Origin: Lentisphaerae bacterium GWF2_57_35
GTDB lineage: Bacteria; Verrucomicrobiota; Kiritimatiellia; CAIQIC01; GWF2-57-35
Reading direction: 5' to 3'
Length of the DNA stretch: 64,000 nt
NCBI GenBank assembly: GCA_001804865.1
Contig: MHBK01000027.1
Span: forward strand, 1 to 64,000
Within the stretch, counting starts at the first letter, position 1; every line of letters starts with the position of its first letter. Shown here piece after piece: positions 16,754-26,057 of the stretch. The notes below the pieces were generated by a model. It ran no database searches, was not told where the DNA came from, and saw nothing but the letters and a program-made list of their open reading frames with translations. A program made the translations under genes and the position numbers.

Positions 16754-17707
16754 ATGCCCGATAAAAAGATCATAGCCGTGGTGGGAGCAACCGGTGCGCA
16801 GGGTGGAGGGGTCGTGCGAGCAATTTTGAACGATCCCAACAGCGGATTTGCCGTCCGTGCGCTCACAAGAGATGTCCAATCCGACAAGGCCAGGGAACTC
16901 GCGAAAATGGGGGCTGAGGTGGTCGCGGTGGACATTGATGACGAAGCGAGTCTGGTCAAAGCGTTTCAAGGGGCGCATGGCGCATTTCTGGTCACTTTCT
17001 TCTGGGCTCACATGTCGCCCGAGAAAGAATTAGCAGAAGCTCGCAACATGGCCTCGGCGGCGCGAGCCGCCGGGGTGAAGCACAACATCTGGTCCACGCT
17101 GGAAGATACGCGCCAGTGGGCGCCGCTTTCCGACAACCGAATGCCGACCTTGATGGGCCACTACAAAGTTCCGCACTTTGACGCCAAGGGCGAGTCCAAC
17201 AAAATTTTTAACGAACTGGGCGTGCCGACGACGTTTCTGTTTACGTCCTTCTACTGGGACAACCTGATTCACTTCGGCATGGGACCCAAGAAAGACGCCG
17301 ACGGACGGCTCGTTTTTACGCTGCCGATGGGGGACAAGAAACTTCCTGGCATCGCCGCTGAAGACATCGGCAAGTGCGCCTACGGCATTTTCAAAAAAGG
17401 TTCGGAATACATCGACAAGAGCGTGGGCATCGCGGGCGAGCATCTGACCGGAGCGCAGATGGCCGCTGCACTCGGCAAGGCGTTGGGTCAGGAAGTGCGC
17501 TACAACAGCATCAGCCCGGAAGCCTATCGCGGCCTCGGATTTCCCGGCGCCGAGGATCTGGGCAACATGTTCCAATTCAAGCGCGACTTCGAACAGGTCT
17601 TCTGCGGCCTGCGCAATCTGGCCGTCTCGCGTTCTTTGAATCCCGAATTGCAAACATTCGAGCAATGGCTTGCTCAAAACAAGGATCGCATTCCAATGGA
17701 TGGATAA
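16754..17707 (+). CDS. NmrA-like NAD(P)-binding protein
   Basis: 317 residues from ATG 16754 with a strong AAGGAGGTG site; an upstream in-frame start at 16697 is not supported. The N-terminal Rossmann motif 'IIAVVGATGAQGGGVVRAIL' is the atypical-SDR/NmrA type. 'VRALTRDVQSDKARELAKMG', 'VVAVDIDDEASLVKAFQGAH' and 'GHYKVPHFDAKGESNKI' align with NmrA/HSCARG proteins. These usually sense NADP(H) redox state or act as quinone or isoflavone reductases. The Tyr-x3-Lys of classical SDRs is not evident, so a sensor role is possible. It is a single gene with no operon partner. Confidence 0.82.
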   Translation: MPDKKIIAVVGATGAQGGGVVRAILNDPNSGFAVRALTRDVQSDKARELAKMGAEVVAVDIDDEASLVKAFQGAHGAFLVTFFWAHMSPEKELAEARNMASAARAAGVKHNIWSTLEDTRQWAPLSDNRMPTLMGHYKVPHFDAKGESNKIFNELGVPTTFLFTSFYWDNLIHFGMGPKKDADGRLVFTLPMGDKKLPGIAAEDIGKCAYGIFKKGSEYIDKSVGIAGEHLTGAQMAAALGKALGQEVRYNSISPEAYRGLGFPGAEDLGNMFQFKRDFEQVFCGLRNLAVSRSLNPELQTFEQWLAQNKDRIPMDG

Positions 17708-17790
17708 ATGCCTTTGTCGCAAAAGACACGCAATGGCTGCTTGGCCCCCAAGAGGACAGACGGCGGCGGCAGGGAAAGACCGAACCATAG

Positions 17791-17821
17791 AACGCCGACT
17801 CACGCATGCGACTCACGCGGC
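17791..17821. repeat. GCCGCGTGAGTCGC repeat, copy 2 (inverted)
   Basis: Read on the minus strand this contains GCCGCGTGAGTCGC and GCGTGAGTCGGCGTT, the two half-sites seen at 7673-7720, here abutting at GCATGC. It lies between the NmrA-like gene and the convergent HEAT-repeat gene. Confidence 0.5.
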
Positions 17822-17945
17822 GAGACTTCGTGTGAACCGGCGACTTTTTCAGCGTAACCATAAATTGCCTTACATTTTTCTAATTCAACATTACAGTATT
17901 TCAGTCAATTGGGACGTGACCCACAGCGCTCTTCTGAGCGCCCAA

Positions 17946-18983
17946 CTATTCTCCGGCTACAAATTTCTTCGTCTCTTTGTCGAACCGAAGGGTGTCTTTG
18001 TTGGCTTCGTACCACTTGAGAATGTCGTCGTTCGATCCGCGGACATCCACGCACTTTAGCAGCTTGGGACGCATCTCTCTGGAAGTCCAAGAGTTATGCG
18101 GCTCCTCCGCGGTGAGGACGCTGAGTACGGCTTCGAGGGCGTCTTGGCGGCCGTATTCCATCGCGATCATGGCCAGATAGGACCCATTGCAGTCGTCGTG
18201 CTTGTTTCTTTCCCAGGCCTCCAAAACCGCTCCCTCCAAGTCCTCGATCGGCAGGTCCTTGATTGCTTTGTAGGTCCAATACGGATTATGGCCGGAAATG
18301 AAGTACTCGCGCAAAAGCGGATAACTTTCCGGATCCTGGAGGCTGGCGACGGCGGCGATCCACTCCGTGGGAAGATACTGGCCCTTGTTTTTCAGCTCCG
18401 TCAGCAGCGTGGCTCGCGCGTCTTCTTCCCAGCCTTTCTTGCTGATTGTTTTGACCAATTCATGATGGAGGGGAAGATTTTCCAGTATCAACGTCTTGTG
18501 TTTGTCGGAGGCCAGAATTTCGATGGCTTGCAGGACATGATAGTTGTTCATGCTGTCGGTCATCGACATGGCATTAATCAGTTCGGGCAGGTTTGCGCTG
18601 CCTACTTTGGCCAGCATGGCCACCTGCGGGTCGCGATCCGACCATGACCGCTGCCCTTGGGACGATAAGATAATATCGATGATGTATTTCTTTATCTGTT
18701 CCGGATCGGTGCTGTTTATCCATTCGATTTTGGCCAGCTTCTCGATGTTGGGGCCGCTCATGGAGCCCATGCCGTCGAAGCCCGCCATTTGCGAAATCTT
18801 TTTCTTATCCTCCGATTCCTTTCGAAGGGCCGCGACCTCGTCGGAAATCTTGGCCAGCGAAGCGCGAATCTGCTGAAGCTCCTGAAGGATCATCACATTG
18901 ACGTCATTGGTATCCAGCGCCTGCGTGGACATGGCGCCCGCCAGAGTTGCCACAAGAAATGCCAAAGGAAGTCTCTTCATCAT
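17946..18983 (-). CDS. Exported HEAT-repeat protein
   Basis: 345 residues from ATG 18983 (GGAGAGACGG precedes it). Residues 1-22 are a signal peptide (MMKRLPLAFLVATLAGAMST, then QA). A short coiled-coil ('ILQELQQIRASLAKISDEVA', about 32-60) follows, then HEAT-like helical repeats ('ANLPELINAMSMTDSMNNYH', 'LQAIEILASDKHKTLILENL', 'EWIAAVASLQDPESYPLLRE'). No catalytic motif was seen. It is probably a periplasmic scaffold or binding protein; the partner is unknown. Confidence 0.65.
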   Translation of the reverse strand: MMKRLPLAFLVATLAGAMSTQALDTNDVNVMILQELQQIRASLAKISDEVAALRKESEDKKKISQMAGFDGMGSMSGPNIEKLAKIEWINSTDPEQIKKYIIDIILSSQGQRSWSDRDPQVAMLAKVGSANLPELINAMSMTDSMNNYHVLQAIEILASDKHKTLILENLPLHHELVKTISKKGWEEDARATLLTELKNKGQYLPTEWIAAVASLQDPESYPLLREYFISGHNPYWTYKAIKDLPIEDLEGAVLEAWERNKHDDCNGSYLAMIAMEYGRQDALEAVLSVLTAEEPHNSWTSREMRPKLLKCVDVRGSNDDILKWYEANKDTLRFDKETKKFVAGE

Positions 18984-19030
18984 CCGTCTCTCCTTGATCG
19001 ATCCGGTTGCTTTTGTCTGGCCGCGTCCTG

Positions 19031-19081
19031 TTTTTCCAATGATTGGAAAAATAGGTTCAAAATTCTCCAACCATTGGAAAA
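19031..19081. repeat. Pair of 31-bp-phased CCAAT-ATTGG palindromes
   Basis: TTTTTCCAATGATTGGAAAA (core 19036-19046) and TTCTCCAACCATTGGAAAA (core 19067-19077). The centres are exactly 31 bp apart. The array lies about 50 bp upstream of the HEAT-repeat gene start, in its promoter region. Confidence 0.8.
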
Positions 19082-19233
19082 GCATGCCTCCCGACAATTT
19101 ACGCAAATATGTTGTACGGCAATGCGCCTCCAAAGGAAAGCTTTGAAATTCATGCGAGGCGGAGGCTCTTCCCGATACGTCCGCAAAAGTGAGCTCACGG
19201 CAATCTAAGGAAGCGGCTCTTCGTCGTGGGTAG

Positions 19234-19259
19234 GGCGGCCACTTCGCTGGCCGCCTTTT
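19234..19259 (+). terminator. Intrinsic-terminator-like hairpin
   Basis: Stem GGCGGCCA / TGGCCGCC (8 bp) with a 6-nt loop, followed by TTTT on the plus strand. No plus-strand gene ends directly upstream, so it may be part of a dispersed repeat rather than a functional terminator. Confidence 0.5.
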
Positions 19260-19646
19260 CGGACGAGCGCGCTGACCTGCACAAATGAATGTCATGAAAA
19301 TTGTCCGCAAGCATGGATGCGAGACGCAAATGGCTGAATGCGTAGGTGGGCTGCGTACTCTCTGCCCGCAACGCGGCTTCAGGAGAATAAGAATCCCGTC
19401 TTCGCCCGCCGGCTGTTTCGTAAGAGGTATTACAGGAGCTAAGTATGGCTCGAAAGCTCGCCGAACTGACCCTCGACGTTGGGCGCAAGGAGTAGGGAGC
19501 GAGAATCAAAGAGAATAAACGACTCGTCTCGATACTCGACAAATGAGGATGAAAAGTGCCCTCGACAGATGGTTGAAAAAGCAAAGAAACTAGCAATGAA
19601 AATGAAATGTCGAAAGTCGAGACCCCCGATGCCACCTCAGGCCGGA

Positions 19647-20849
19647 TTACGAAACCGACCGCCGACACAGCCAACTGGAAACGAGAATGAACGTCACGCC
19701 CACAAATGTGACAAGCGTAAACGCCTCGATAGCCCGTTCGCTATGTTTCATCAGAACGCCCAGCACGGCGCTGCCCAAGGCCGTGGCCCCGAGCGTCAGG
19801 CAGCCCAACAGCGCGGAAGCCGTTCCAACCCGTTTGGGAAAGGCCGATAGTCCGGCTTTTATGCCGATCGGCAGCAGTGTTCCGAATCCGAGACAATATA
19901 GGGTGGAGGGCGCCAGGATGGTCAGGACAGAAATCTGCCGTCCGAGGAGGAAGCCAAGCAGGAGCGCCCCGCCCAGGAAAGTCAGCAGGCTGCCGCCCAG
20001 ATACGCCGGATAGACTCCCCAACGCTTCAACAAGGCCATGCAGACAAATCGGCCTCCCAGGATGGCGCCTACCAACGCCAGACTGGTGGCGCCGAAAAGC
20101 GCGGGCGTCAGATGCAGCAGTTTGATGAAGATGATGGGCGAACTGACCATGTAGGCTCCCTGAATGGCAAAGCACAGCATTACGGGCGTCAGCGGCGCTA
20201 AGAATTTTGGCGTGACCAGCATGGAAGCGTATGCCCGGAGCGTTTCCGCTGCCTTGAACGGCGTTCGCTTGTCGTGCGGCAGCGTCTCGGGCGTTTGCAG
20301 GCACGCGTATAGGCCGATGGCCAGGGTTATGGCGGTCAATAGATAGAAATTAGCCCGCCATCCAAACCCTTGGGTGAGAAGGCCGCCTAATACCGGAGCG
20401 AGGAGGGGAATCAGCCCGGTGATGGATCCGATCCAGCCGAGGATGCCTATTATCTGATGGTCATGAAATGCATCGCGCGTCATGGCTCGGGTGGCGACGG
20501 GGATGGCGCTGCCGCCCACGGCTTGCAGGAGACGCCCGGTCAACAACAAACCATAACCCTGTGCAACGGCGCAAAACAGAGTCCCCGCAAAAAAAATGGC
20601 GATGCCGCCCAAGATCAAAACTCGTCGTCCCCAATGATCGCATAAAGGGCCCATAAGGATGGAAGCCCCGGCAAACGCCGCCAGATAGGCCGTCATGGTG
20701 AATGCCAATTGCTGCGACGAGAGCTGCAGCTCGATCCCCATGCGAGGCATCGCGGGCAGATACAGACTCGAACCCAGCCGGACGAGCGCTGTGATCACAA
20801 TCAAATAGATGCTGAGCGCGAGCAGCGTCTTCGGCATCGCTTCCGGCAT
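19647..20849 (-). CDS. MFS drug exporter, Bcr/CflA family
   Basis: About 400 residues if started at the ATG at 20849, matching the family length. The frame extends to ATG 21023, preceded by TAAGGG, which would add a 58-residue hydrophilic tail. About 12 membrane segments are visible. The signature loop 'GPLCDHWGRRVLILGG' between TM2 and TM3, the N-terminal 'LGSSLYLPAMPRM' and the drug-exporter motif C-like 'GWIGSITGLIPLLAPVLGG' identify the Bcr/CflA group of proton antiporters. It probably expels toxic compounds from the cytoplasm across the inner membrane. It is downstream of the GNAT gene but more than 400 bp away, so it is likely a separate unit. Confidence 0.85.
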   Translation of the reverse strand: MPEAMPKTLLALSIYLIVITALVRLGSSLYLPAMPRMGIELQLSSQQLAFTMTAYLAAFAGASILMGPLCDHWGRRVLILGGIAIFFAGTLFCAVAQGYGLLLTGRLLQAVGGSAIPVATRAMTRDAFHDHQIIGILGWIGSITGLIPLLAPVLGGLLTQGFGWRANFYLLTAITLAIGLYACLQTPETLPHDKRTPFKAAETLRAYASMLVTPKFLAPLTPVMLCFAIQGAYMVSSPIIFIKLLHLTPALFGATSLALVGAILGGRFVCMALLKRWGVYPAYLGGSLLTFLGGALLLGFLLGRQISVLTILAPSTLYCLGFGTLLPIGIKAGLSAFPKRVGTASALLGCLTLGATALGSAVLGVLMKHSERAIEAFTLVTFVGVTFILVSSWLCRRSVS

Positions 20850-21288
20850 CGCGGTAGCTGGCGCCAGCGGAAAATACTTCAAGCCCGGATTAGGCGGGAT
20901 ATAGCCGGTCGCGACGGCTTCCAGGGTTGAATGTCTTTGAATCCGTGTCTGATGCAGAGAGTTTAGCCATTCGTTATTGATATAGCCATTGATGCACTGC
21001 TGGGTGAAAACAAATCGCCACATGCGCCCTTACTCCCGCGTTAAACGATCGTATTGCATATTCCTATCTGAATAAGGGCTTATACACAAAAATGTAACAT
21101 AACGCCAACAATAAAATAATACTAGATGCAACCTGTAGCGCAAAATGTGAGACGCGATTTGGGGCCATTAGCGTTGCATTACGTCGCGGCGACACAGGAG
21201 GCTGGAGATTAGAACCAGATTACCGATGACAAAGGTTCAGACTTTTGTTGTAGGCGTCAATCATTGAAAAACTTAGGAATGCTTGGTC
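20850..21288. other. Intergenic region upstream of the exporter
   Basis: About 265-439 bp depending on the exporter start. An AT-rich stretch at 21055-21125 probably holds the exporter promoter; no clear -35/-10 pair was picked. Nothing else was recognised. Confidence 0.4.
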
Positions 21289-21792
21289 TCAAGAGGGCGG
21301 ACGGCGGCGGAGGCAAATGAGTTGGGTTTCGTCCCAGCCGAGTCGGTGGTAGAAGGCCAGGGCGGTTCGGTTTGTCCGGTCGGCCAGCAGTTGAAGGCGC
21401 TTCAATTTGCGGCGCGAGGCTTCCGATTCCAGTTCGGACATCAGCAGCCGTCCGATGCCTTTGCCGCGCCAGGCTGGTTCCAGCACGACGTCTTCGACCC
21501 AGCCGACGCGGCCGCCTTCGGCGGTGGAGGTGACAAGCAGCAGGCTGCACATGCCGACCACGCGGCCTTCGGCTTCGGCCACGAACAGGATCGCATTTTT
21601 GCGGTCATCCAACAACGCTTGAAGACCTTGCGTCTGGCGAGGGGCGTTGGGCTCGAAATCTTTTTCCAAAGAAAACAATTGTTCCAACAGACCGGTCATG
21701 GCCGGAACGTCGCCCGGACGGGCGTATCGGATATGTACGGCCGATAAGTTTGCCTTATCGGCGTACGAGGGTCCTGGCGACTTCTTTTTCAT
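21289..21792 (-). CDS. GNAT-family N-acetyltransferase at the end of the nif operon
   Basis: 167 residues. The acetyl-CoA loop (motif A) is '[20 protein letters not shown]', preceded by the strand 'VGWVEDV' and followed by '[20 protein letters not shown]', the typical GNAT order. The start overlaps the 3' end of nifV by 38 bp, so it is translated from the same transcript. The overlap suggests a role linked to nitrogen fixation, but substrate and target are unknown. An N-terminal ~20 residue extension precedes the domain. Confidence 0.8.
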   Translation of the reverse strand: MKKKSPGPSYADKANLSAVHIRYARPGDVPAMTGLLEQLFSLEKDFEPNAPRQTQGLQALLDDRKNAILFVAEAEGRVVGMCSLLLVTSTAEGGRVGWVEDVVLEPAWRGKGIGRLLMSELESEASRRKLKRLQLLADRTNRTALAFYHRLGWDETQLICLRRRPPS

Positions 21793-22966
21793 GGGTGGGT
21801 TGCGGAGGGTTGCATTGCTCGTACAAGCTCAACAGTTGTTCGATGGCGATGGGGCCGTTTGTCCTGGCTGCCAGTTCGCAAGCCCGCCGGGTCACCGCCG
21901 CCAGCGTTTGAGGATCGGGCTCGATGCCTCGCGAGGAGAGCACATGGCGTATGGCGGCGCGCCCCGAATGTTTGCCGAGCGACACCTCCAGCGCATCGGA
22001 CCGTCCGACCTCCGAGGCGGCGAAGGGTTCGTAGGTGGAACGATCCTGCGTCAGGGCTCGCACGTGAATGCCCGATTCGTGCGTAAACACCGAGCTGCCT
22101 ACGATCGGCTGCTGCGCCGGGATGGGGCGTCGGGACCGTTCCGATACGAACTCGCAGCAGGCGGCCAACTCCTCGGTGCGTACGCAGGAGTCCCGGTTGT
22201 AAACATACTTCAGGGCCATGACGACTTGCTCCAGGGCCGCATTCCCGGCGCGTTCCCCAAGGCCATTCACTGTCACGTTCACGCAACGGGCGCCGCCTTC
22301 AAGGGCCATGATCGTATTGGCGACGGCCATGCCGAAATCGTTGTGGCCATGGAAATCCACCGCCATGCGGCGGGCATGGGCCCGGACGCGCGAAACGAGG
22401 CGCAAGGCCTGCAACGGACTCAGCAGCCCGACCGTGTCCGCAAGGCGAAATCGATCGGCGCCGGCGTCGCGGGCAATCTCGACGCATTCGAGCAGGAAAT
22501 CCAGATCCGCCCGCGAGGCATCCTGCGCTCCGATGGATATGCCCGGAAACCGGTCGCGAGATTCGGTGATCAACTTGTGCAAGGTTTCCTGCACTCCGGT
22601 AGGGTCGAGTTTGAAAGCGGCCATCAGGCGATCGGATACGGGAAAAGAAATGTGGGCCGTATGCACGCAGCAGCGGTCGGCTAAATCCAGATCCTCCCGG
22701 CGCGCGCGCAGCCAGCACGACAATCGGGCTTTCAAGCCGGCCTCCGCCAGCGCATTGATGTCGTCGATTTCCGTCTGCCCCATGGCCGGCGAACCGACCT
22801 CCAGTTCCGGCACATTCAAGCGGTCCAGCTTGCGGGCAATGCAAATTTTGTCGTTCCTCGAAAAGGCCACGCCGGCCGCTTGCTCGCCGTCGCGCAACGT
22901 CGTGTCCACCATCCACACATCCCGCGGATAAACCGCACCCGCATGACGCAAATGATTCCTGTTCAT
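21755..22966 (-). CDS. nifV: Homocitrate synthase
   Basis: 403 residues. The DRE-TIM metallolyase fold is shown by '[20 protein letters not shown]' (substrate Arg and metal Asp), '[11 protein letters not shown]', and '[14 protein letters not shown]' with the His-x-His metal ligands. '[18 protein letters not shown]' and 'HESGIHV' are typical of NifV and isopropylmalate synthases. Condenses acetyl-CoA with 2-oxoglutarate to (R)-homocitrate, the organic ligand of FeMo-co. Position inside the nif operon favours NifV over LeuA or LysS. GGGAGGTAATT precedes ATG 22966. Confidence 0.93.
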   Translation of the reverse strand: MNRNHLRHAGAVYPRDVWMVDTTLRDGEQAAGVAFSRNDKICIARKLDRLNVPELEVGSPAMGQTEIDDINALAEAGLKARLSCWLRARREDLDLADRCCVHTAHISFPVSDRLMAAFKLDPTGVQETLHKLITESRDRFPGISIGAQDASRADLDFLLECVEIARDAGADRFRLADTVGLLSPLQALRLVSRVRAHARRMAVDFHGHNDFGMAVANTIMALEGGARCVNVTVNGLGERAGNAALEQVVMALKYVYNRDSCVRTEELAACCEFVSERSRRPIPAQQPIVGSSVFTHESGIHVRALTQDRSTYEPFAASEVGRSDALEVSLGKHSGRAAIRHVLSSRGIEPDPQTLAAVTRRACELAARTNGPIAIEQLLSLYEQCNPPQPTHEKEVARTLVRR

Positions 22967-23002
22967 AATTACCTCCCTCCCGGGTGGGGAGACGACTCCC
23001 GG

Positions 23003-23305
23003 TCAACCGCCGACGTCATCCTTGGGGATGCCTCCGGCTTCGAGCGTGTCCAGGATGGCTCCGAGACGGGCTTCGTCGATTCCGGCAAACCACAAGTTCT
23101 GCGGATACAGCACCATGACGGGACCCTTCTCGCACCATTGCAGGCAGCCTGTGCTGGAAACCATCGCGTTCAACCCGCGGTCGATGATTTCATTCTGCAG
23201 ATACTGAATCAGGTCCAACGCCCCCTTGCGGCTGCACACCCCCTGCGTCGCTTCCCCCCCGCGAAAACTGTTGCATACAAGAAAATGAAAATCCGGCTTT
23301 TGCAC
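23003..23305 (-). CDS. Thioredoxin-fold [2Fe-2S] ferredoxin in the nif operon
   Basis: 100 residues from GTG 23305, which has AAAGGA six nt upstream; a GTG at 23326 would add seven residues. The pattern 'FHFLVCNSFRGGE' with 'QGVCSRKG' and later 'TGCLQWCEKGPVMVLYP' is the Cys-x(n)-Cys...Cys-x3-Cys arrangement of the Shethna/NuoE-like [2Fe-2S] family. Such ferredoxins accompany nif genes and may donate electrons or protect nitrogenase. Gene order places it between nifB and nifV. Confidence 0.85.
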   Translation of the reverse strand: MQKPDFHFLVCNSFRGGEATQGVCSRKGALDLIQYLQNEIIDRGLNAMVSSTGCLQWCEKGPVMVLYPQNLWFAGIDEARLGAILDTLEAGGIPKDDVGG

Positions 23306-23384
23306 ACTAGTTCCTTTCGTTCCCACTTCTTATTCTTACTGATTACTGATAACTGGTTACTGATTACTTCTCTCTTCCTCCTCC

Positions 23385-24650
23385 TTAACCGCATCCCGTT
23401 CCCTGACCGGCACACCCATGCCCGCAACCTTCGAACCGTCGGCGCATCGTGGCCGGCATATCGCGCCCGGCGAAAAGCTCTCGCAAGGCGTCATCGATCA
23501 GGCCTTCCATCTCGATCACGCGAAGGCCGCGCTGTTCGAGAATCCGGCGGGGATTGGGTCCAATGCCGCTGACCAGCAGGGTCTGGCAATCGCGCAGCAA
23601 GTCGGACATCGATTCCCACCGGCGATCGGCCAGGCCGCGCTCCGGCGCGGGCCGGATCTCGACGAGTCGCCCGGCGCCGCCGTCGGGCGCAAAAACATGC
23701 AGGGCTTCGGCTTCGCCCAGATGCTGATTCACCAGCAACCCTTCACGCGAGACCGCGGCGATATGGGGCCGGTCTTCCCCCGGCTGGCGGGGCCGCTTGG
23801 CCACGGCCAAAAGATCCCGGGCCGTCTCCGGCGCCGTGTCCGCGCCGATAAGGCCGCACGCATCGGCCCGGCATCGGGCGCAGTGGGTCATTTGAGGCAG
23901 ATGGGCGCCTGCTTCCGCGCGAAGCCGGGCAATGGTTTCCGGGGAGGAGGGGATCAAGGTCCCGAAATCCGTGCCGGCCGCCGGATAGAGCGGAATGCAG
24001 TTCATCATCTGCGCGCCCAGCGCTTTGACCTGTTCGGCAATCAGGGGCAATTCGTTTTCGTTGAGGCCGGGTATGACGATCGAGTTGATTTTCACAAGAA
24101 TGCCCGCGTCGCTAAGCCGCCGGATTGCCACGGACTGCTTTGCCCAGAGCATTTCCGCCGCCTGGATGCCGCTCATGACCCTGGGGCCGTTGCGCATCCA
24201 CGCATACACTTTCGCGCCAATCTCCGGATGCACCGCGTTGACCGTGATGGTCACATGGCTGACCTCCAGCCGGATCAGCGTGGGAATATGCGGTTCGATC
24301 GCCAGCCCGTTGGTGGCCACACAAAGCAGCAGATCGGGATGGTTCTCGCGCACCAGCCGCAAGGTTTCCAGCGTCTCTTTCGTATTGGCAAAAGGGTCGC
24401 CCGGCCCCGCAATGCCGACCACGCGCAGTTGGGGCGTCCGCTCGCGAACGCGCCGCAGATATTCCAAGGCCTGACCGGGCGTCAGCACGACGCTGGTCAC
24501 CCCGGGACGGCTCTCGTTCACGCAATCGAACTTGCGGTCGCAAAACCGGCACTGGACATTGCAGGCGGGCGCGACCGGCAGATGAACCCGCGCATACTGG
24601 GTGCGCGCTTCCCGGTTGAAGCATGGATGCTGTGCGATGTCGATTTTCAT
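23385..24650 (-). CDS. nifB: FeMo-cofactor biosynthesis radical SAM protein NifB
   Basis: 421 residues. Radical SAM cluster Cys30-x3-Cys34-x2-Cys37 lies in 'PACNVQCRFCDRKFDCVNES', the exact NifB context. The C-terminal third (about 290-395, 'HIAAVSREGLLVNQHLGEAE') is the NifX/NafY-like cofactor-binding domain, so this is the fused long form. It ends in a Cys/His/Gly-rich tail ('CGHGCAGQGTGCG') that may bind metal. NifB fuses two 4Fe-4S clusters and inserts carbide to make NifB-co, the precursor passed to NifEN. It follows nifN by 6 bp. Confidence 0.96.
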   Translation of the reverse strand: MKIDIAQHPCFNREARTQYARVHLPVAPACNVQCRFCDRKFDCVNESRPGVTSVVLTPGQALEYLRRVRERTPQLRVVGIAGPGDPFANTKETLETLRLVRENHPDLLLCVATNGLAIEPHIPTLIRLEVSHVTITVNAVHPEIGAKVYAWMRNGPRVMSGIQAAEMLWAKQSVAIRRLSDAGILVKINSIVIPGLNENELPLIAEQVKALGAQMMNCIPLYPAAGTDFGTLIPSSPETIARLRAEAGAHLPQMTHCARCRADACGLIGADTAPETARDLLAVAKRPRQPGEDRPHIAAVSREGLLVNQHLGEAEALHVFAPDGGAGRLVEIRPAPERGLADRRWESMSDLLRDCQTLLVSGIGPNPRRILEQRGLRVIEMEGLIDDALRELFAGRDMPATMRRRFEGCGHGCAGQGTGCG

Positions 24651-24656
24651 GTTTCC

Positions 24657-26057
24657 TCACAAGTAACTGTAGCCGGTCGGATTCGTGTCCTGGGCGCGTT
24701 CCATTACGGCATTCACCAATCGGTCGTAGAGTTCCAGCGCGCCGTCATAGCCGAGATGCCGCAGTCGCGCAGCGCCAAAGCGGTCGTGTACGGGAAAGCC
24801 CACGCGGATCAACGGAATGCCGAGGCGGCGGGCCATGCGGTATCCTTTGCTGTTCCCCAACAATAGATCCGGCTTCCACTCGGCCGCTGCTTTTTCGAGC
24901 TCCGCAAAATCGGCGCCTTCGCAGGCTTCCGGCGGCTCCTGATCCGGCGGCGTGACCGCGCGCAACGCCTCGGCCAGACGTCCGCTCCGGCTGCCCGACG
25001 CGCAGAGCACCGGCCGCACGCCGGTTTCCATCAGGAACGAAGCGAGGCCGACTACGAGATCTTCTTCTCCGTAAAGAATGGCGCGGCGGCCTTGCAGGTA
25101 TTTGTGTCCGTCCACCAGGGCATCCAGCAAACGCCCTCGCTCGCGTTGTCGGTCGGCCGGAATCGCACGCCCGCTCAACGCGGCCAACGTGTCGTAGAGC
25201 CAGTCGGTTTCCCTCAATCCGATGGGAAGCCCCAGCTTGTATCGCGGCACTTGAAATCGTTCCAGCAGCAGATCGCCCGGTCCCGCCTGGCCGGCCAGAA
25301 TGCGGCCGAATTGTATGGAAGCGGCGGTTTGGCCCAGCGCGCGCAAATCCTCGACCGGCGTTCCGCCATCTGCAATCGGACGGTATTCCTCCCAAACCGG
25401 GCCGTCGAGGGAATCGCCGTAATCCGGCGTCAGGATCGGGGAGAGTCCGAAATCCGAAAAGATCCCGCGCAGGCGCCGCAAGTCCGCCGCGGAAACCATG
25501 CCGGGAAACACCGCGATGCGGTTCCCGCGCGGTCCTCCTTGAGCCAGCGCGGAAACCAGCGCCATGACGGCTGCATGAAAGCCGTCCATGTGCGTACCCC
25601 GGTAACTCGGCGTCGATGCATGCACCAGTGCGGGAAAATCTTTTTCGCGGCTGTGTTTCCCGATATAGGTCTTTAAAAGGCCCGGGACATCCTCGCCGAT
25701 CGTTTCGCTCAGGCAGGTGGTGGCCACGCCGATCAGCTCCGGCTTGTAGAGCCGACGCACGTTTTCCAGACCCTTTTCCAGAATGACCGCGCCGCCAAAG
25801 ACAGCGGTCTCCTCGCTGAAATTGGACGAGGCAATGTCCACCGGTTCGCGGTAATGGCTGATCAAATACCGGCGGATGTACGTCGCGCATCCTTGCGAGC
25901 CGTGCAGGAACGGCATGCCCCCGCGCACGCCTCGGAACACCAGCGCGGCGCCCAGCGGAGAGCACAGTTTGCACGCATTGCGCGCGGCCTCAAAAGAAGG
26001 TTCTTCGGAGGCGGTCGGCGCCATGACGGGTTCAGGAAGGGCAGGGGGCGTAATCAT
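24657..26057 (-). CDS. nifN: FeMo-cofactor assembly scaffold, beta-like subunit
   Basis: 466 residues, paralogous to NifK. 'NACKLCSPLGAALVFRGVRG', 'HGSQGCATYIRRYL' and 'GVATTCLSETIGEDVPGLL' are the conserved cluster-binding regions. With NifE it forms the alpha2beta2 scaffold on which NifB-co matures to FeMo-co with Mo and homocitrate. It overlaps the nifE stop by 4 bp (translational coupling). Assigned as NifN rather than NifK because it follows nifE and the true nifK is present upstream. Confidence 0.93.
   Translation of the reverse strand: MITPPALPEPVMAPTASEEPSFEAARNACKLCSPLGAALVFRGVRGGMPFLHGSQGCATYIRRYLISHYREPVDIASSNFSEETAVFGGAVILEKGLENVRRLYKPELIGVATTCLSETIGEDVPGLLKTYIGKHSREKDFPALVHASTPSYRGTHMDGFHAAVMALVSALAQGGPRGNRIAVFPGMVSAADLRRLRGIFSDFGLSPILTPDYGDSLDGPVWEEYRPIADGGTPVEDLRALGQTAASIQFGRILAGQAGPGDLLLERFQVPRYKLGLPIGLRETDWLYDTLAALSGRAIPADRQRERGRLLDALVDGHKYLQGRRAILYGEEDLVVGLASFLMETGVRPVLCASGSRSGRLAEALRAVTPPDQEPPEACEGADFAELEKAAAEWKPDLLLGNSKGYRMARRLGIPLIRVGFPVHDRFGAARLRHLGYDGALELYDRLVNAVMERAQDTNPTGYSYL

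Larger units (their letters stand above)
18984..19646. other. 663-bp intergenic region with repeats
   Basis: No convincing gene. It holds two phased palindromes (19031-19081), a terminator-like hairpin (19234-19259) sharing GTCGTGGGTAGGGC with 50069-50082, and a stretch (19366-19412) that shares short blocks such as CCCGTCTTCGCCCGCC and TTCAGGAGAATA with the region 3745-3835 on the other strand. Confidence 0.5.
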
